This document shows, one piece after another, positions 1-8,380 of a stretch of DNA of 64,000 bases; the stretch's first letter is position 1; each line of letters opens with the position of its first letter. Position numbers and translations under genes: made by a program. The DNA is taken from assembly GCA_963802635.1 (NCBI GenBank), contig CAWDJJ010000002.1, forward strand, positions 372,001-436,000. Direction: 5' to 3'. The notes beneath the pieces are model-generated. The model worked only from the letters and a program-made list of their open reading frames with translations, made no database searches and was not told the DNA's origin. The stretch is from CAVTLG01 sp963802635. GTDB lineage: Bacteria; Chloroflexota; Ktedonobacteria; Ktedonobacterales; Ktedonobacteraceae.

Positions 1-1
1 T

Positions 2-859
2 GGCGATTTGTTGGAGGCTGAGCGTCTGCTCATGCAGTGTCTTGCTCTGGCTGAACGCATTAATGACCGGGAGCGCGTGAGTTGGAGTAGTGCGATGCTT
101 TCGGGTATTCAGAAATCACAGGGGAAAGTCTCTGAGGCCGCCAGGAGCATCGTTCGCGCTATTCGCACCGGGCGCGCAATGAAAAGTGCTCGTTGTATTC
201 GTTTTGCACTGGTTGGGTTGGCGGATTTACGTGTGACGCAGGCAATGACTATTCATGTCACACCTACTGCTGACACACACAATACCGCATCGCTCACGCG
301 ACAGCGCTTGCTTTTGCATGCGAAGTCGACGCTACAGAGGGCTATCGAGCTAGAGGGCATGGAGATTGAAAATATCATTGACGGGAAGCAGTTACTGGCA
401 ATGGTCCATTTTCTGCTAGGAGATGGTGAGGCTGCTGAACAACTGGCGTTGCAAACATGCAAAGAGTCTCAGGAATATGAGACGACGAGTGTGAGCGGAC
501 GAGCATACCGTCTCCTGGGACTTATTCGCGCGATGTATGGGGATTATATTCAGGCAGATCGCTATTTTGAGCAGGCTATTGAGATGTGCCGCACGCGCGG
601 TTTGCTCCTGGATCAAGCTCGGGCGCTTCACAGCTATGGCACGTCGCTGCTACAACGTGATGGAGCTATACCCACTCAACACAAGGCAACGGCGGAGCAG
701 ACGCAGCAAAGAGGTGTGCAGTATGTTCGTGAAGCATGCACTATCTTTGCACGATGCCACGCTGTGATCGATCTCGATCTGGCAACACGAGATTGTGTAG
801 CGCTTGGCATAGGCTCATCAGTACCATTGAGTTCACACAGCGATTGCCAAAAGTATTGA
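2..859 (+). CDS. C-terminal part of a TPR-like (tetratricopeptide) protein, 5' truncated by window edge
   Basis: The reading frame is open from base 2 and runs to TGA at 857-859, so the start lies outside the window. About 285 residues are visible. They are helical with repeating A/L patterns typical of TPR arrays, for example GDYIQADRYFEQAIEMC near residues 180-195 followed by ALHSYGTSLLQ. Proteins of this kind in Ktedonobacteria are often the C-terminal helical-repeat part of transcriptional regulators with an N-terminal HTH or an NB-ARC/AAA ATPase, but the N-terminus is not visible, so that is inference. A second open frame (736-1173) overlaps the end and continues downstream; I could not tell whether it is real coding sequence reached by a frameshift. 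Confidence 0.7.
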   Translation, partial: GDLLEAERLLMQCLALAERINDRERVSWSSAMLSGIQKSQGKVSEAARSIVRAIRTGRAMKSARCIRFALVGLADLRVTQAMTIHVTPTADTHNTASLTRQRLLLHAKSTLQRAIELEGMEIENIIDGKQLLAMVHFLLGDGEAAEQLALQTCKESQEYETTSVSGRAYRLLGLIRAMYGDYIQADRYFEQAIEMCRTRGLLLDQARALHSYGTSLLQRDGAIPTQHKATAEQTQQRGVQYVREACTIFARCHAVIDLDLATRDCVALGIGSSVPLSSHSDCQKY

Positions 860-1394
860 TCCATCTTGAGTCTGCTCCTTGTGCTCCAGCACAGAAGGAT
901 TTTGAGGGTTCAACCTTTCCGAATACTGCTGAAAGCCTCCTGAGCACAGAGCGTGCAGGGAGTGCCAGAACGCTGCAACAGGAAATCTTTCCGATGACGA
1001 CACAAATTCCTGAGGGTCATCAGCCACTCCGGGGAAGGGGTCAAGATACAATGGAGTCTCTTGAGGCAGATCTGCCAGCACTAGACTGGGAGATCTATCG
1101 GCTTTTTCATAAGTATCCGGCATACCAGCAGATCCTTTCTGGTTGTTTTTTTCAAATAATAGGACTAGTATAGAAGAATAACCATATCATGGCAGGTAGA
1201 TTCCGGGAAAAGATTCCATAGAAACTGCTCACTAGAGTAGACGATAGGTGAGATTGATCAAGTGTTCTATGTCATTAATACCATAATTTTACCGAAACAG
1301 GACATTATGCGTCACAAATAGAAACAGGCGAATATATGTGTCAGTTTTTCGGGCAAGTTTTCAGAAGAATTTACAAAAGAAGAGAGGTGTTCTC
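860..1394. other. Intergenic region without a confident gene
   Basis: Between the TPR-like protein and the next plausible start there are about 535 bases. An open plus-strand frame reaches 1173 (internal segment MTTQIPEGHQPLRGRG), but it has no recognisable domain and no clear ribosome binding site. I see no RNA gene or insertion sequence here. Confidence 0.4.
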
Positions 1395-1913
1395 TTGGCA
1401 GGTGATGAAGTTCGCGACGTTCGAGACAAGAACAAATATAGGGAAGTTGGAGGATCAACCGTCGACGCGACGCGCGAGAAGGCACAGGAGAAAAAACGAA
1501 AGGCACCGACCTCAGAACTGGAGCCTCAAAAGAAGGCTAAAGCACATCGAGGTCGTAAAGTCAAGGGAACACGAAGGCCCCCAGAAGGCAAGGAAACAGA
1601 TGGGGAACTCGATGCAGCGGAGAACCAGCAGCGTGTAAAACGTCTACGATACCTAGCTCAAGCACATAATGTGAGTGTCAACGCCGCAGGTAGAAGTGGC
1701 AACAAAGAACTTCAGGCAGATCATAGAGAGACCAAAAATGCACTACTAACACACGCTAACGCCTTAGATCGATTACTATCACTCAAAAAAAGCGAATTTG
1801 ACCAGCCTGAACACAAACTTCATAGCAGCTTTCAAGAAGCCCTTAACAAGTACCGCAAATCGAGACAAGACTTAAAAACATACGGTAGGTATGACAGGAC
1901 TTTCACAGACTAA
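1395..1913 (+). CDS. Hypothetical basic, highly charged protein
   Basis: About 172 residues if translation starts at the TTG at 1395, which is preceded by an AGAGAGG-type ribosome binding site at 1381-1389. An upstream GTG at 1338 in the same frame would add 19 residues but lacks a clear binding site. The N-terminal half is dominated by Lys, Arg and Glu (segments such as KAQEKKRKAP and KAKAHRGRKVKG); the C-terminal half (KNALLTHANALDRLLSLKK onwards) looks helical. No signal peptide, membrane segment or known domain. The start MAGDEV resembles MPGDNL of the orphan at 11523, hinting at a loose family, but the similarity is too short to rely on. Possibly a nucleic-acid-associated protein; function unknown. 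Confidence 0.5.
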   Translation: MAGDEVRDVRDKNKYREVGGSTVDATREKAQEKKRKAPTSELEPQKKAKAHRGRKVKGTRRPPEGKETDGELDAAENQQRVKRLRYLAQAHNVSVNAAGRSGNKELQADHRETKNALLTHANALDRLLSLKKSEFDQPEHKLHSSFQEALNKYRKSRQDLKTYGRYDRTFTD

Positions 1914-1947
1914 TGGAATGTAAATCCCAGGACTAGATGAGCATTGT

Positions 1948-2112
1948 TTTACCATTACGCATCCCTTTCATCCTCTGTGTGGTCAAACGTTTCTTTTGCT
2001 CTCACAGCGCATTGCCTGGGGAGAAGAGCGGGTCTTCTTTTCAGATCCACAGACCCATCACGTTCGTTCCATGCCTCAGGCGTGGACAAGTCTTGCCTTT
2101 GCTGCCTCCTGA
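1948..2112 (+). pseudogene. Relic of a DUF5372-type IS accessory protein
   Basis: In frame from 1948 the translation begins FTITHPFHPLCGQTF, continues RIAWGEERVFFSDPQT and RSMPQAWTSLAF, and hits TGA at 2110. This pattern (F-x-I-T-H-P-x-H-P-L, W-G-E-x-R-V-x-F, S-x-P-x-A-W-T) is how I remember the short DUF5372 proteins found beside transposase genes. The usual C-terminal part (PPDPF and the following helix) is missing or frameshifted, and no transposase is adjacent. It is a decayed fragment of a lost insertion sequence. The family assignment is from memory and was not searched. Confidence 0.45.
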
Positions 2113-2271
2113 CAGATCTTTGGCATTTGATCATCAAACGAGCGCCAGTTGGGCATCAAAATGTGCATGAAAAAACCTCGTAAATGCGACTAGGATAGTG
2201 CGCTTTTCTGATGCTCAAAGTTCGCTTAATTTGCATATGTCTCCATGACATTTTTCTACTGAGCAATAAAA

Positions 2272-2313
2272 GCGGGAGCCGGTGCTAGTCTAGCAACACC
2301 GGCTCCCGTTTTT
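2272..2313. terminator. Bidirectional rho-independent terminator
   Basis: A perfect 12-bp GC-rich stem, CGGGAGCCGGTG at 2273-2284 and CACCGGCTCCCG at 2297-2308, is followed by TTTTT on the plus strand. On the minus strand it is followed by CTTTTATT. It lies 10 bases past the stop of the small minus-strand gene at 2323 and probably ends that transcript. Confidence 0.85.
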
Positions 2314-2322
2314 ACCTACTGG

Positions 2323-2523
2323 TTAGCGAGTAACAAGTTGTCCGGGATCAACGTGTAGTTCTTCGGTCCGGCCTTCCATACGGGTCCTGATCACGACACC
2401 GTCTGCTTCCAGCCGTACGACGACGCCTGGCATTGGAACTTGCTTACCGCCATGGTGATAATGCCACATGATCAGATCGTTCTGATGAAATGCATTGCGT
2501 TGTTCGTCTTGTATGTTCCCCAT
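2323..2523 (-). CDS. Small hypothetical protein with a KOW/SH3-like strand pattern
   Basis: A 66-residue protein starting MGNIQDEQRN at the ATG at 2521-2523. The reading frame extends further upstream, but this start has GAGGAG 8-9 bases before it, so the longer version is unlikely. The core alternates beta-type segments (PMPGVVVRLEADGVVIRTR and EELHVDPGQLV) with a G-V-V-V-R-L pattern reminiscent of small KOW or SH3-like barrels that bind nucleic acid or peptides; that is only a fold-level impression. It is followed at once by the strong hairpin terminator at 2272-2313, which supports it as a real single-gene transcript. Confidence 0.65.
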   Translation of the reverse strand: MGNIQDEQRNAFHQNDLIMWHYHHGGKQVPMPGVVVRLEADGVVIRTRMEGRTEELHVDPGQLVTR

Positions 2524-2883
2524 TGTACCAAACTCCTCGTATAGGGATAATGATTTTCTTTTGATGTACCTGCAATAGGAGCTCGCTTCGCCCTCTATGC
2601 AATGACCCAAGACTTTCTATCATACACAACACTGTCTCATGCTCCTCACTCGGCATCTCTGCTAGAGAAAAGAGCAAAACAGGTGGAAAGACTTTCAAGT
2701 TCATGGCTTCAAAAACCTAGTGCCTATGTTACCATAGTTTTTGTTCGCTCTATGCAACTTACCCTTGCTACCTATTACCTATTACCTATATCTTTTCCTA
2801 GGAGTCAAATAGGCTATAGGTTAATGGCTATAAGACATTTCAGCTAAAGCAAACAGATACCCTCAAATTGTGAAGTATTTCAC

Positions 2884-2912
2884 TTCTTTTATGTTCATAA
2901 TCACACTATAAT
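2884..2912 (+). promoter_or_regulatory. Putative sigma70-type promoter of the ECF sigma gene
   Basis: A consensus -10 TATAAT at 2907-2912 lies 17 bases after a weak -35 TTCTTT at 2884-2889, about 60 bases before the sigma-factor start. The remainder of the 2524-2973 gap shows no gene. Confidence 0.45.
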
Positions 2913-2973
2913 AATGCGAAGGACCAATCTCTCACCACTATTGAGAGGTCTGAATCCCGCAGAGTGGAGCACT

Positions 2974-3546
2974 ATGAACGCAGTAGAAAACGAGTCGCAG
3001 CTCGTTATCGAGGCATGTCAAGGATCAATACGTGCATTTGAAGCTCTTATAGGCTATTACGAACCGCGCATCAAGCGCATACTCTACGGATTGACACAGG
3101 ATGTGCAGCTCACGCAAGATCTTTGTCAGGAAACCTTTCTCGCTGCATATCAAGCTCTACCGCGCATGCATGGCGAAACTCTGTACTTTTCTGCCTGGCT
3201 CTACCGCATTGCGTTGAATCTGTTACATAGCGAATGGCGACGGCGCAAGCATATCACCCTTGTTCCATTCTCATCACCTCAAGGAGGCGTTTCGAACACG
3301 TTTAATGAGCCTATCGAGGATGCTCTGCAGAGTGAAGACCCTTTTGAGGAACGTGTTGTACAACGTGACCTGCTGCAACGTATTCTGGCACAACTGCCGG
3401 ACACTTCGGCCCTATGTCTGCGGTTAAACGCTGAAGGCTTCTCTTATAGTGAGATCGCAGAGATTCTTCATGATACACTCCCCGCTGTTCGTAGCAGGAT
3501 CTCACGAGCGCGGCGGACGTTTCAGCGTCTTTATAGCAACCTTTGA
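2974..3546 (+). CDS. RNA polymerase sigma factor, ECF (sigma-70 family)
   Basis: A 190-residue ECF sigma factor, starting at ATG 2974 behind GTGGAG. An upstream in-frame ATG at 2914 is closer to the promoter and less likely. Region sigma2 is seen at residues ~25-95 (YYEPRIKRILYGLTQD, LCQETFLAAYQALPR, SAWLYRIALNLL), and sigma4 at ~145-190 (LNAEGFSYSEIAEILHDT, then RSRISRARRTFQRLY), the usual -35-binding HTH. There is no anti-sigma gene next to it. The stop codon overlaps by 16 bases the 3' end of the convergent ChrB-like gene, so the two transcripts run into each other. Target genes cannot be inferred. Confidence 0.9.
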   Translation: MNAVENESQLVIEACQGSIRAFEALIGYYEPRIKRILYGLTQDVQLTQDLCQETFLAAYQALPRMHGETLYFSAWLYRIALNLLHSEWRRRKHITLVPFSSPQGGVSNTFNEPIEDALQSEDPFEERVVQRDLLQRILAQLPDTSALCLRLNAEGFSYSEIAEILHDTLPAVRSRISRARRTFQRLYSNL

Positions 3547-4142
3547 GCATAGGTACTAAGTAGATCCCTGTGCATTTCCAACAGGCAACGCGCTTTTACA
3601 AATTCTTTATCGAGCAATAGGCGAAAAACTTGTTCACAAATTGCCAATACCTCAGCGGCAGTCGCCCGGGATGTAGCGGTAAATGTCCCCAGCATGTCGT
3701 GACGTTTCGCCGAACGAAAGAGCACGTGTACTTTTTCTAGCACCTCAGAAAATTCGGCGTGCACTTGCCCATCCCAATGTTGTTCTTCAACTAACTGAGC
3801 GGCCTTCTCTAAAAAGCGGGCACATACTTTGAGCACTTTGTTATACTCAGCATTGCGTGAAGCGAAGAGCGCCTGTAAAATACGCTGTTCATCAGCCACA
3901 TCCAGCGCAACCACAGAGAAGATACTGGCTTCCCCTCCCATCCCGCGAATCTCGTGAATCAGGTGGTGGAATTGCTTCTCCACTTCTTCAGAGAATGGTA
4001 GCAAATAGACAGAATTTTGTAAGGCATATGCGCCGATATTCTGCAAATGACGCCATACCCATACGCGCTTCTGTGATGGCTCACTAGGAACTTTGTAGGT
4101 TAATTGCAACCAGTGTATACCATCGTGCTCTCGCATGAACAT
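3531..4142 (-). CDS. ChrB N-terminal-domain-like protein
   Basis: About 203 residues. The N-terminal ~90 residues follow the ChrB/PaaX-like pattern: WLQLTYKVPSEPSQKRVWVWRHL, GAYALQNSVYLLPF, then EIRGMGGEASIFSV. The ChrB family regulates or supports chromate resistance in some bacteria, but stand-alone versions occur without a ChrA transporter, and none is present here. The C-terminal half is helical and not assignable. The start is either ATG 4142 or ATG 4136: an AGGAG element sits 3 bases from the first and 9 bases from the second, so the second may be used. It converges on, and overlaps by 16 bases, the ECF sigma gene. Confidence 0.75.
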   Translation of the reverse strand: MFMREHDGIHWLQLTYKVPSEPSQKRVWVWRHLQNIGAYALQNSVYLLPFSEEVEKQFHHLIHEIRGMGGEASIFSVVALDVADEQRILQALFASRNAEYNKVLKVCARFLEKAAQLVEEQHWDGQVHAEFSEVLEKVHVLFRSAKRHDMLGTFTATSRATAAEVLAICEQVFRLLLDKEFVKARCLLEMHRDLLSTYAQRLL

Positions 4143-4845
4143 CTTCTCCTGCTCATAACAACATACTGTAACAGACGTTACTAACACAAATATCGTACGC
4201 TTAAAAGCGTAGGAACGTCAAGCATAACCATCTTCTCTACAAATCTGCTGGTAGTATTACTCACTTTCTCGTGTAAAGTTCTCTATCTAACTTCGTGCTG
4301 CTTCGCATTGCATTTTCGTTCTCAGACAGCTATACTTTGTTCGGGAAGTGTTGGGGATAGTTCCCTATAATACCATGCATTGGCATGCGACGAAAAAGTA
4401 GGAGAAGAAAAGTAGACATAGGCATTAGTCATATGATACAGCCAGAAGTGCTTGCAATCCTGTCTCACCTATGTAATACTATCTCTATATGCAAGAAACC
4501 TTCCAAAACTAACTTGCATTGTTTTCACTTCAGGTCTAGCAGGTTTTTTGTTGTAAGGCTATTTTTGCTTCATAAGTTCAGGGAGACGTCCATGAATTAC
4601 ATGGGATATTACAAGTAAAGACTTGTTTTACGGGAGAGAGAGGTAGTTCTACACGCTTTTCCACAAAAGTATTGAACTTTCTTATTATATTAAATATAAA
4701 GCGAATAATTTCAACATATGCGAGCGATAGTGTAAATGAGTGGTTATAGTGTGAGAAGTGAATATTAAAATCATGACACAATAAGCACGTCATTGGTATC
4801 TCTTCCAGGCACTATCCACTTCTGTAGACAGAAAGAGGTTGTACT
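4143..4845. other. AT-rich intergenic region upstream of the first penicillin-binding protein
   Basis: About 700 bases with no credible gene. The part from roughly 4440 to 4845 is a diverged copy of 7925-8380 upstream of the second penicillin-binding protein: both contain TGCAATC, TATGTAATACTATCT and, just before the start codon, AGAAAGAGGT. The duplication that made the two genes therefore carried their promoter region along. Confidence 0.6.
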
Positions 4846-7413
4846 ATGCCAAAGAGAAAGGGGGAGGCAAAATTAACCCCTTTTGAGGAAAAAGCTGCCC
4901 CAACATCGGGCGAGATCGAGGCCAAAGAAGATAGATATACTCCAGAGCATGAAACTGATCAAAAGAGCGAGGTAGCTAGTGAGAGCAAATCCAACAAAAA
5001 TGCCCGGCTGCATGAAGATGCAGCCAGCGAAAGCCAACCTGATAACGAAGCTATCCATAGCATACACAAACCCGCTGAGCTTACACAATTGTCTAGCGAC
5101 ATCGCCGCTGCAGCTACGCACATCATACACAAACCCGCCAAACCTGCACAGTTATCCAGAACCCTCGCTACCGAAACGACTCAGTCTATTGAGAGCGTTG
5201 ATAAGATAAAAGGACAGAAACCACAGCATGCCACAGTAGCGGCTAAACTTCCAGCACATAGCATGGCAGCTGCTGCGCAGCGGCTCGGCGATGTCCCAAA
5301 TCAAATTCATCCGGGGGTTTACTATCATGCCGCCCATCACCCGGCGCACAGCACAGACTGGCGCTCGAAACGCCATCGCAAGCGCAAACATCTGCACACA
5401 ACCAACTTCAGCTCTGTCATCGCCGACCGCAAGTTGACCAAACGCGTCTTTCTGCCTATTGGCATTGGCATCCCTTTGATCGCCTTGCTGATTTTCACAA
5501 TTGTGACATCCTATACAGCGATGTCTAATGCAACGAATGAACGCTACCAATCGCAGATCACGACGCTGGCCGATATCCTGCCACAGGATAATTTGAAGAT
5601 GTATGACACGAGTGGTCATCTCATCTATCAGGCACTGGATCAGGGTGTCCAGACCTCGGAGCCGCTAGATAAGATCTCGAAGAACTTGCAGAACGCCGAA
5701 ATCGATATCGAAGACCAGACTTTCTGGAGCAATGAAGGCTATGACATCACAGGTATCATACGTGCAGCCATTTCTGACCTCAGCAGTGGGCATGTGGTAC
5801 AAGGTGGTAGCACGATTACCCAGCAACTGATCAAGAATACCATTGTCGGAAACTCAGATACGGCCCTGCGCAAACTGGAAGAAATTGAACTGGCACCACA
5901 GGTGACACGCTACTATAGCAAGCAGCAACTTCTCGATATGTACCTCAATACGGTCTATTACGCGAACGAAGCTTACGGTGCCGAAGCTGCCGCGCAAATC
6001 TACTTTGGTTTGAAAGATAAACCCAACAATCCAGCTTCCAATCAATTAGATATCGCGCAGGCAGCAACGCTGGCCGGTATCCCTAGTAATCCTGATCTGC
6101 GCAATCCTATCGCCTTTCCCCAACATAGCCTGGTCCGCACACAGGAAGTGCTGCACCAGATGCTGATCTTGAATTCCATCACCACACAGCAGTATACTGC
6201 CGCCCTCAAGGAGATCCAGAAGCCCGGTTTTGCTTCCTTTCACACACCTGCTAAGACGCCTGTCGCGTTACTCAGTTTTGCGCAGTATGCGCTGACCGAG
6301 TTAGCCAGTGATCTCAATGTCAAAGCTAGCGCGCTCTCCCGCTCAGGTTTAAGTGTGACCACAACAGTCATTTCGAGTCTGCAAACCAAGGTACTTGCTG
6401 AAGCGCAAAATGATATCGCCCTAGTCAGAGCTGCGCATGACATTCACAATTCCTCGGTCGTGATGATTAACCCGAAAACAGGTGCCATCGAGACCCTGGT
6501 CGGCAACATCGACCCGGCTCATAACGACTTCGACGTTGCCACGCAAGGCTTCCGTCAGGCAGGCTCAACAATGAAAGGCTTCACCTATGTGACCGCCTTT
6601 GAACATGGCCTCAGCCCCGGCCAAATGACAGACGATGCACAACAAACCTTTTACTACAATGGCGTATCCTACAGACCAGATAACTATGGAGGCCTGCACC
6701 ATGGATGGATCAGCTATCGCGAAGCACTCGACTGGTCGCTCAATATTGACGCCGTGAGGCTCAAACTCTCCTCCTACGTCGGTGTGCAAGACGATTATAA
6801 TACAGCAGAAAGTCTCGGCCTCGGTGAAACAAATGGGACAGTTAACGAGACATTTACGCTAGGGACACTTGGAGTGCACTTGCTTAACGAAACTTCGGCT
6901 TTTGGATCATTCGCGAATGGGGGTGTCCATGTGCCGCCACATGCGATCAACACCATCACAGATGCAAAAGGTAAAATTATCTATCGAGCTTCAGAAGCCG
7001 GAAAACAGGTCGTCACGCCACAAGCGGCTTATGTACTGACAAATGTCCTATCCGATAATACCACGCGCGATAAGGAATTTTACCCCTGCTCATATGGTGA
7101 TGTTCTGGACTTGCACGTGAATAACAACTGTAGCGATGCTACTATACCTGCAGCGGTCAAAACCGGTACAACGGACGACTTTGTCGATAATCTGACGGTT
7201 GGTTATACGCCCAGCCTGGTGACTGGCGTGTGGTCCGGCAACGATAACAACACGGCAATGAATAACATTATTGGTATCACTGGTGCTGGCACAATCTGGC
7301 ACGATGCGATGATGACGGCGCTGCAGGGCAAACCTGTTCAGCAATTCGCGCAACCGAGAGGCGTGGCGTATAACTCGCAATACCGCGATATCGTTGCGGC
7401 AAACCCTGCCTGA
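4846..7413 (+). CDS. Class A penicillin-binding protein (bifunctional glycosyltransferase/transpeptidase), copy 1
   Basis: An 855-residue peptidoglycan synthase. Residues 1-200 form a long cytoplasmic tail rich in Lys, Glu, Ala and Thr, with two 21-residue repeats at ~69-110 (A-T-H-x-I-H-K-P pattern) and a basic patch SKRHRKRKH at ~174-182. One membrane segment lies at ~201-222. The GT51 domain has the catalytic Glu in IEDQTFWSN (E289) and GGSTITQQL at 320-328. The transpeptidase domain has the SxxK motif S574-T-M-K577, S631-L-N633 and K772-T-G-T. All key residues are present, so both activities are expected at the outer face of the membrane. The start ATG is preceded by AGAAAGAGGT. A paralogue follows at 8381; the pair is a tandem duplication including flanks. 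The cytoplasmic repeats are unusual for this family. Confidence 0.95.
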   Translation: MPKRKGEAKLTPFEEKAAPTSGEIEAKEDRYTPEHETDQKSEVASESKSNKNARLHEDAASESQPDNEAIHSIHKPAELTQLSSDIAAAATHIIHKPAKPAQLSRTLATETTQSIESVDKIKGQKPQHATVAAKLPAHSMAAAAQRLGDVPNQIHPGVYYHAAHHPAHSTDWRSKRHRKRKHLHTTNFSSVIADRKLTKRVFLPIGIGIPLIALLIFTIVTSYTAMSNATNERYQSQITTLADILPQDNLKMYDTSGHLIYQALDQGVQTSEPLDKISKNLQNAEIDIEDQTFWSNEGYDITGIIRAAISDLSSGHVVQGGSTITQQLIKNTIVGNSDTALRKLEEIELAPQVTRYYSKQQLLDMYLNTVYYANEAYGAEAAAQIYFGLKDKPNNPASNQLDIAQAATLAGIPSNPDLRNPIAFPQHSLVRTQEVLHQMLILNSITTQQYTAALKEIQKPGFASFHTPAKTPVALLSFAQYALTELASDLNVKASALSRSGLSVTTTVISSLQTKVLAEAQNDIALVRAAHDIHNSSVVMINPKTGAIETLVGNIDPAHNDFDVATQGFRQAGSTMKGFTYVTAFEHGLSPGQMTDDAQQTFYYNGVSYRPDNYGGLHHGWISYREALDWSLNIDAVRLKLSSYVGVQDDYNTAESLGLGETNGTVNETFTLGTLGVHLLNETSAFGSFANGGVHVPPHAINTITDAKGKIIYRASEAGKQVVTPQAAYVLTNVLSDNTTRDKEFYPCSYGDVLDLHVNNNCSDATIPAAVKTGTTDDFVDNLTVGYTPSLVTGVWSGNDNNTAMNNIIGITGAGTIWHDAMMTALQGKPVQQFAQPRGVAYNSQYRDIVAANPA

Positions 7414-7436
7414 TCATAAACATGCGCAACACGAAC

Positions 7437-7467
7437 TGACAGGGAACAGAGGCATCTGTCCCTGTCA
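7437..7467. terminator. Hairpin after penicillin-binding protein copy 1
   Basis: An inverted repeat (TGACAGGGA...TCCCTGTCA, extended inward by ACAGA/TCTGT with one bulged A) starts 23 bases after the stop. It is perfectly conserved after copy 2 at 11125-11155 although the surrounding sequence has drifted. There is no T-run, so it may act as a processing or stability hairpin rather than a classical terminator. Confidence 0.6.
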
Positions 7468-7515
7468 TCATCAGCAATACGGCTCTTCCTTCCGCTTCAC
7501 AGGTCGAGATCACTC

Positions 7516-7679
7516 GGGTGAGCGTCAGATTTTTGCAAACGGGTAGGGGCGGCGCTTGCCTCCGCCCCACAGGCCGTCCCAGGCACATCCAGGGCGCACG
7601 CGAGGTGCGCCCCTACCCGTTTGCTCCTGCCTCTACTCAACCGGTCAGGTGCTCCAGTGCAAAAAATTGACGGCCACCC
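7516..7679. mobile_element. 164-bp MITE-like element with terminal inverted repeats and 9-bp target duplication
   Basis: Terminal inverted repeats of 22 bp (7516-7537 and 7658-7679) agree at 18 of 22 positions (GGGTG..CGTCA..TTTTTGCA). The element is flanked by a perfect 9-bp direct repeat AGATCACTC at 7507-7515 and 7680-7688. Inside is a perfect 16-bp inverted repeat, GCAAACGGGTAGGGGC at 7535-7550 against 7609-7624. The corresponding flank of penicillin-binding protein copy 2 (about 11190-11225) lacks the insert and reads straight across, giving a natural empty site. It has no coding capacity, so it is presumably moved in trans by a transposase elsewhere. Confidence 0.8.
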
Positions 7680-7810
7680 AGATCACTCTCCCCATCTCAT
7701 GTTATGTCAAATTGTGTTCCGCCCTAACAGGTTACTTATCTGAGAGTGCGCTCGCTTGCCATCTCTGCTGCGAATGGCCTTGACTTTTGGCATGATCATA
7801 TGGGGTAATA

Positions 7811-7895
7811 GTGGCATCGCTTGCCCTGGATGAGTTGTACGATCTTCTTGCCTTTATCGACAGCTAAGAGAGCCTCTCGTCGTCGCTTCCCCTTG
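7811..7895 (-). pseudogene. Relic of a transposase N-terminal HTH (IS630-type)
   Basis: On the minus strand this short stretch reads GKRRREALLAVDKGKKI then VQLIQGKRCH with no start or stop of its own. It closely matches the first part of the relic at 11985-12285 (EGKRQREAFLAACKGKK). The pattern is that of the N-terminal HTH of IS630-type transposases. Only this fragment remains. Confidence 0.4.
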
Positions 7896-7924
7896 TTACA
7901 CACCCCTGATAAATGGCATACGAA

Positions 7925-8380
7925 GCTTGCAATCTTGCCTCATCTATGTAATACTATCTTTACATATGGGGACCTCCGGTCTTACTTCCGCTTCACGTCT
8001 AAGGGTTCTTTGTCTCGAGTTTCGTTCTTTACTCTCCCATAAAGCTTGGGGAAGGTTCGTGTTTGTTTGCAATCGGTTCCCAATTTATCTATGGACTGAG
8101 CACAACATGGTATTTTTGAATAAGCTCAGCAGGACATTTGTACGTCTCTCAAAGCTCTATAAGCGTATACTTTATCCGATAGGAAAGTGAGGTAATTTTT
8201 ATATAATATACAAATATTTAATTTTTTCATATTACGTTTAGGTACGCATATGCACAAAAAATTAGCATAAACGAGTGGCAATAGCGTGTGAGGTAGATAA
8301 TTAAGAAATAGAGAGAACAGTAAGATGGTCGTATCACTTCTATACGCCGCCCACTTCTCCAGATAGAAAGAGGTCATACT
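7925..8380. repeat. Duplicated upstream region of the second penicillin-binding protein
   Basis: This gene-free stretch is a diverged copy of about 4440-4845. The best-preserved pieces are TATGTAATACTATCT (near 7945) and the leader just before the start codon, including AGATAGAAAGAGGT. Conservation of these parts suggests that they hold the shared promoter and ribosome binding site. No protein-coding gene is supported here. Confidence 0.55.

Noticed and set aside
736..1173. 145-residue open frame overlapping the end of the TPR-like gene
   Set aside because: No domain, no ribosome binding site, and the frame relation to the TPR gene is not explained by a single inserted base; left as uncertain rather than called.
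7516..7679. GC-rich inverted repeat considered as a transcription terminator
   Set aside because: It has transposon-like terminal repeats and target duplication, and the true shared hairpin after the gene is at 7437-7467.
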